Shown here in pieces: positions 59,521 to 64,000 of a stretch of DNA of 64,000 nt. Origin of the DNA: Puffinus mauretanicus (taxonomy: Eukaryota; Chordata; Aves; Procellariiformes; Procellariidae). The notes beneath the pieces were generated by a model. It worked only from the letters and a program-made list of their open reading frames with translations, was not told the DNA's origin and made no database searches. The translations under genes were made by a program, and so were the position numbers. Location: positions 2,914,001 through 2,978,000 of the forward strand of contig JAJKFH010004053.1 in assembly GCA_023333565.1 (NCBI GenBank), written 5' to 3'. Each line of letters starts with the position of its first letter. Position 1 is the stretch's first letter.

Positions 59521-61849
59521 ATGTGTATGATACAGGCCAAAACAGGATACATAGATAGCCTGCTAAATATGGATATGTGCAACGTCTATCATACATGGAA
59601 GTTGACGGGTTCTGGGCATTCACACTTAAAGCACAACCAAAGCACAACCAAGTTAGAAATTATTTCAAGCTGTACAAAATCCTGTCTGCCATTTCCTAGC
59701 ACAATCTGCAGTCAGCCGAGATGGCAGCTACCACATATAAATCATCATCTTTCTGAAAACTTGAATCAAAGTGTTAAACTCATAAAAGATGAAGGCAAAC
59801 TCCTACGGAGCACAATATAGCACAATAAGTTACTTAGGATTAGACTCTAACACTTCAAAGTCATGCTAGATTTTTACTTAGGTTTTGGGTTAGCTACATT
59901 ATAATTTGTGTCCAGCACAATATCATACATCCTACTTTCCGGACAGTGGCTTGTAGGGATTCCTGATGCTGATGTTTTTGTTTCGTTCCTACAGATAAAG
60001 GATATAAAAAAAATCTTGGAAGATAGGCTCATTGTGGTTATTTAGCACAACGGAGAAAATGCTGTCTCCAGATCAAGAAGTCCACGAACTTCTACCTGCT
60101 GGAAGGATATTCGGGGTAGGCTCTTATTTATGCATTTACCTCGGAGGTATTTGTTTTCTCATAAAAATGCTAAAGCGAGATACTTCACTGTTTTTCAGGG
60201 GTACAGGGTTTTTTTATGGCTTTGCTTGTCTGACTCAGCAATTGCATCAAAATGTTATTGCAGAAATTGCTGGAGTGATGACCTCTTTGCTCTTAGAGGG
60301 TGGAGCCCTGCCTTTCCTGAGCTGTGGAAAACTAAGCTGCTTCCTATGCAAATCAAGGCTATTTTGCCCCTCTACATTGAGATTTTTACAAAATTTGAAG
60401 ATGTAAACAGATTCATCTCAACTCCAACTGGAAACTAGGCAGAAAAACATAAGCATTTGCTTCTTCAAGATGAATTTTATTTAGTTCTTTAAGAATTGGA
60501 TCTCTGTTATGTACAATATAGTTTGTATATGCAAATTACTAATAGGGAATTTAACAAAAAAAGGTTTTACTCTGGAATATTGGCAAAAATCTGGAGTATT
60601 GGGGTAGTACTATGTGTTAGGAGTAGTCTCACTGTATATTCTGAGCACCTTACAGAAGGGGTTCGACTCCACATCTGGTCAACAGACAGATATAGAAGCC
60701 TTCAGAAAATAATTGAAACCATGAGTTAGGCAATACTTAACTTCCTAACTTGGCTGATCTGAAACGGTCACTTCGCATTGTTTGCCAAAGGAGCCAGAGT
60801 CCCTGGTCACGTATATGTAGGACACAGGAATGGTCAGTGACTAATACTAAAAATTCTGAAATAACACAGATTCATTTGAAACACCTTAAGTGCTGGAAAG
60901 CTTTCGAAGGTCCATAGTACAGATGTAAGTGTGTGGCAAATGTTATTCAAAAGTATTTTGCTATTGGCATTGGGAGACAATACCACATTATGTATTTTCA
61001 TATCTGACCTCAGGAAGAAATAAGCTTTCATTTCAGCCTTTTGCCCTTGTGTCTCTAATATTATATTAGAGACAAGAGCAAGTATCCCAAGAGCAGATTA
61101 TTGAAGGCCTATTTCTCTGCCCAGTTCTCATATGTTTAACTGCACACATACACACATTTCTATATTAACACAGTAGACAACAGGTCAGATCCTTAGCTGA
61201 TGTAAATAAGCATAGCTCCCTCATCTCTGCAGACAGCTCTGATTCATACCAGCTGAAGACCAGTCCATTTTCCCTAGGTCTGGATTCTGTAAACCACACA
61301 CACAGAGTGCAAAGCAGCCTATTGTTTGAAGGAAACCTTTCTTGTTTAGGGCACTGCTGAACAAATAAACTAGGCAGCAGAGGGAATTAGCAGGAATGAA
61401 GAGCATTAGTTCCTCAGAGAAAATAACATCAAAAAAGCCCTTAGTATCCATCAGTCAGAATTCCTTCAGCGCTAGACAAAAGCTGCAATGGAAATTGCTG
61501 TGTTGTAACCTATGTGATCCCATGCTGAACTATTTACTTGAAATGCTGCGCTTCCAACACATTGTACAGATCAAGTATCATAAACAAGGAATGGGAGTAA
61601 ATGAGAAATTAGAAAGAAGTTAAATACTATTCAAGCAAAGCACTTAACCATGTATTTAACTTTTAACCTGAGAGTAGTCCCATTGAAGTCAACGGGATTA
61701 CTTACCTACTTAAAGTAAATCTTACGATTAAATGGTCCTCTGGATCAGGATTTTAAAAATCTGAGTGGCTGTTACTTAAAAATGGATACAGTACAACAGG
61801 GGAAGGGAAAGAGAAAAATCTGTTTTCCATCCTCTGTTTCAAGTGTGCT
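59521..61849. other. Gene-free interval between CR1 copies
   Basis: No recognised gene. A 124-codon open frame at 60032–60406 overlaps a 102-codon frame at 60130–60438; neither shows a family motif or splice context I recognise, and chance is the simplest reading. Confidence 0.4.
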
Positions 61850-62295
61850 GACAAAGGCATGATAAGATCTAGCACCGGGAAGTTAGAGTTGGAAAAATCC
61901 AGCCTTGAAATAAGACATTTCCTCATAGCTGTGAGGAAAATATTGAGACAGCTTATGAGAAGGTAGTGGATTTACCCTCACACAGAGTTCTTCTAATGAC
62001 ATTAAATATATTAAAAGAAAAAGGGGATTAATCCAGATTCTGGGAGTAAACTCAATGGGTTAAAAAAAAAATGAGGCAGTTCCTGGGAGGAGAGACCCCT
62101 CCACCAGTTTTTTGCTGTATACCTGTCCAGGTCCAACCTCCTGTTCAGGAGATTCCTAAACCACTGATTATGAGACAGATGATTTTATATTGCCCTGCTT
62201 TTTGTATTTCTTGTAAGCATCTGCTACTTTTGGAAGTAGTACTGGGCTAGACATATTTTTGATTTAACCTAGTACAACCATATTTCTTTTTGATA
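61850..62295 (+). mobile_element. Old CR1/L3-type LINE relic
   Basis: Weak match to the 3' end shared by ancient amniote CR1-like elements: AATCCAGCCTTGAAATAAG, then a part aligning with the GTGGATTCTCC region, then TACTGGGCTAGAC near 62248 and a diverged end. Many changes, so clearly older than the other copies. Confidence 0.55.
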
Positions 62296-62714
62296 TTGTA
62301 TTATACATACACACACATCGTGAGAGGATTAGGCTGGCCGGTATTTGCAGTCTTTTCTGGCCCTAAAGTATGTCAGCCTGACTTCTTCTGCTTACCACCT
62401 TTGTTCATGAGTTTGATGGGAAACAGCATTGATTAAATTTCCTTCAGCAGTCCAGCCATTCTGTGCTTCTTTCAGGATTTGGGAAAGAAGCGGCTACTGT
62501 GCTGCGCAGTCGGCTGCATCTCGGTGGCTGGCAATGGAGCTGGAGTTACCTGGGAACATCTCGCCTGAGCAGGTCCCAGCAGCTGGGGTGCCACGCCACG
62601 AGGAAGGGGCCTCCCTTTCTCCTCTCCATGGCACACGCTTTCTAGTCTTCCGAGGAAAAGAAAAAAAGCTATTTCAGTACTGGCATATCCGGATAAAACT
62701 TCCATATCCTGTGA

Positions 62715-62775
62715 TTAACTAGAGATCGGACCAGATGATCTCATTCATTTTTTCTGGCTCCAAACACTATAAACT
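62715..62775 (+). mobile_element. Old CR1-type 3' tail fragment
   Basis: GATCGGACCAGATGATCTC followed by TTTTTTCTGGCTCCAAA resembles the tail of old CR1 copies (ACCAGATGATC...CTTCTGGCC). A similar CAGTCTTTTCTGGCCCTAAA lies at about 62348. Only the tail is visible. Confidence 0.4.
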
Positions 62776-64000
62776 CTTGTCCTGGGCTAGGGCCCATCAA
62801 AGCCCATCTGAGTCCCTGGAAATGCTGCTATTGACTTCACTCTGCATGAACAAAACTTCAACTCAGTCTACAGCCTCTGTCCGAGTCAACGGGAGTCCAA
62901 AAAGAATGCAACTTAGCTTGCAGAAAATACATATACCTAAATGACCACAAGCAGAGCTATTCAGAAAGGACTAGTAATAGCATCTTCACAGAAATTAAAT
63001 GCATGAATGCTCAATTAGCTAAAGATATCTTCAGAAGGTATTCTTCTCAGCTTTCTCTATGAAAGGTCTGTTGAAGCTAAAAGCTTTCGAAGTTACTTAC
63101 AGGAGAGGAGTTTAGCATGGGCTGTAGGGCCCTTCAGGATTCAGCCACTGGAGAAAAGCTGTTTCACCACAGTTTGTCCATTTCCCAAACCAAAACTGAG
63201 ATCAGCCCACATAATTTACTGACTGGAGTATTGGCTGGATTTTAAATGAGAAAAGATTCATGTTCTGGGCCAGAAGCACAGCTGGTATAACCCTAAGGAT
63301 CTAGTTCATTGCAGTAATATTTTTCTGCAGTTTTAAGCCAGAGCTCCTGCAAGTTTCAGTGTGACAGCTCTTAGCTTTAGACCCAAGACGTAACAAAGTA
63401 CTGGGAGCAATTAACTGTGCACTTTTCCCAAAAATATCATGGTTTAAGACGCCTATGTCTTTCCTGGCAGAGAGATGATCCTAGTTTAAATGTTGGGCTT
63501 TTTGCTAAATACTAAGCTGTAATTTTTCTATTCTTGTTTATGCAGTGATATAGAATCAGTGAGAAATAGCTGCATATTTGCATATAAAATAAGTTGTCAT
63601 AAGAGAGGTATTTGTATAGCATTTATGTGTCTGCCATTTAAATAACTTCACTTAAGTAATAAGGTATTTAGGAATATTAGTTGAGGAATGAAGAATATTT
63701 CACTTTTTACAACTTGCAATAGCACAAACATCTCGACAACTTTGCAACATTATTGTCTTTATGCATAGTCACAAGAAGGGAGATTTGCATATGATGGTTT
63801 TGTGTCTTTGTGGGTGGATTTGTCTTCTGCAAGTTCTGTCCTTGGAATATAAATGCTCAGGACTTTATGAGGCAAAGGTAACTTGAGATATAACTTTGCT
63901 CTACTTGGCAATTCAAAATTCCTACAGGCAAGACCAAAAATTTTAAAGCATATAAGGATTAGGGTCAGTTTTCTCAGTGCAGGTATATTAAATTAGGGAG
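62776..64000. other. AT-rich flank, nothing recognised
   Basis: No exon, repeat or RNA gene could be supported in this last stretch. Confidence 0.4.

Noticed and set aside
60032..60438. Two overlapping open frames of 124 and 102 codons
   Set aside because: No recognisable domain, no splice or promoter context; two frames open together suggest low stop density by chance.

Overview
This is a nuclear window from a bird. It has long AT-rich introns and intergenic DNA, three CR1 LINE fragments with avian-type 3' ends, a solo retroviral LTR of a family I recognise from bird genomes, and vertebrate spliced genes in the order YES1 – (ENOSF1) – TYMS – CLUL1. The human 18p11.32 block has the same order and relative orientations. 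I cannot name the species.

Layout: (1) 61–1916, + strand: the last three coding exons of the Src-family kinase YES1, then a long 3' UTR to a polyadenylation signal at 5276. (2) 10965–24068, + strand: twelve recognisable exon relics of ENOSF1 (L-fuconate dehydratase / rTS) in the correct order. They carry three nonsense codons, several frameshifts, deletions and lost splice sites, so this is a decayed copy at its ancestral locus. A solo LTR (16587–17152), a probable second LTR (about 12010–13140) and a GC-rich block (20.7–22.1 kb) lie in its introns. (3) 27618–36748, - strand: complete TYMS (thymidylate synthase) in seven exons, 302 residues, starting in a CpG island with E2F- and Sp1-type sites. 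A CR1 copy sits close to the exon 3 acceptor. (4) 40343–51433, - strand: complete coding part of CLUL1 (clusterin-like 1) in seven exons, 458 residues, with signal peptide and both five-cysteine clusters. (5) 51.5–64 kb: no gene recognised; CR1 copies at 58.4–59.5 kb and older CR1 relics near 62 kb.

How the genes relate: TYMS makes dTMP for DNA synthesis and its promoter carries the cell-cycle signals expected of that role. In human, ENOSF1 lies convergent to TYMS and its transcripts overlap the TYMS 3' end. Here the convergent order survives but the ENOSF1 reading frame does not, which is the most interesting point of the window. YES1 and CLUL1 are neighbours by synteny only. Exon boundaries come from splice consensus, reading-frame phase and remembered protein similarity; no alignment was run.
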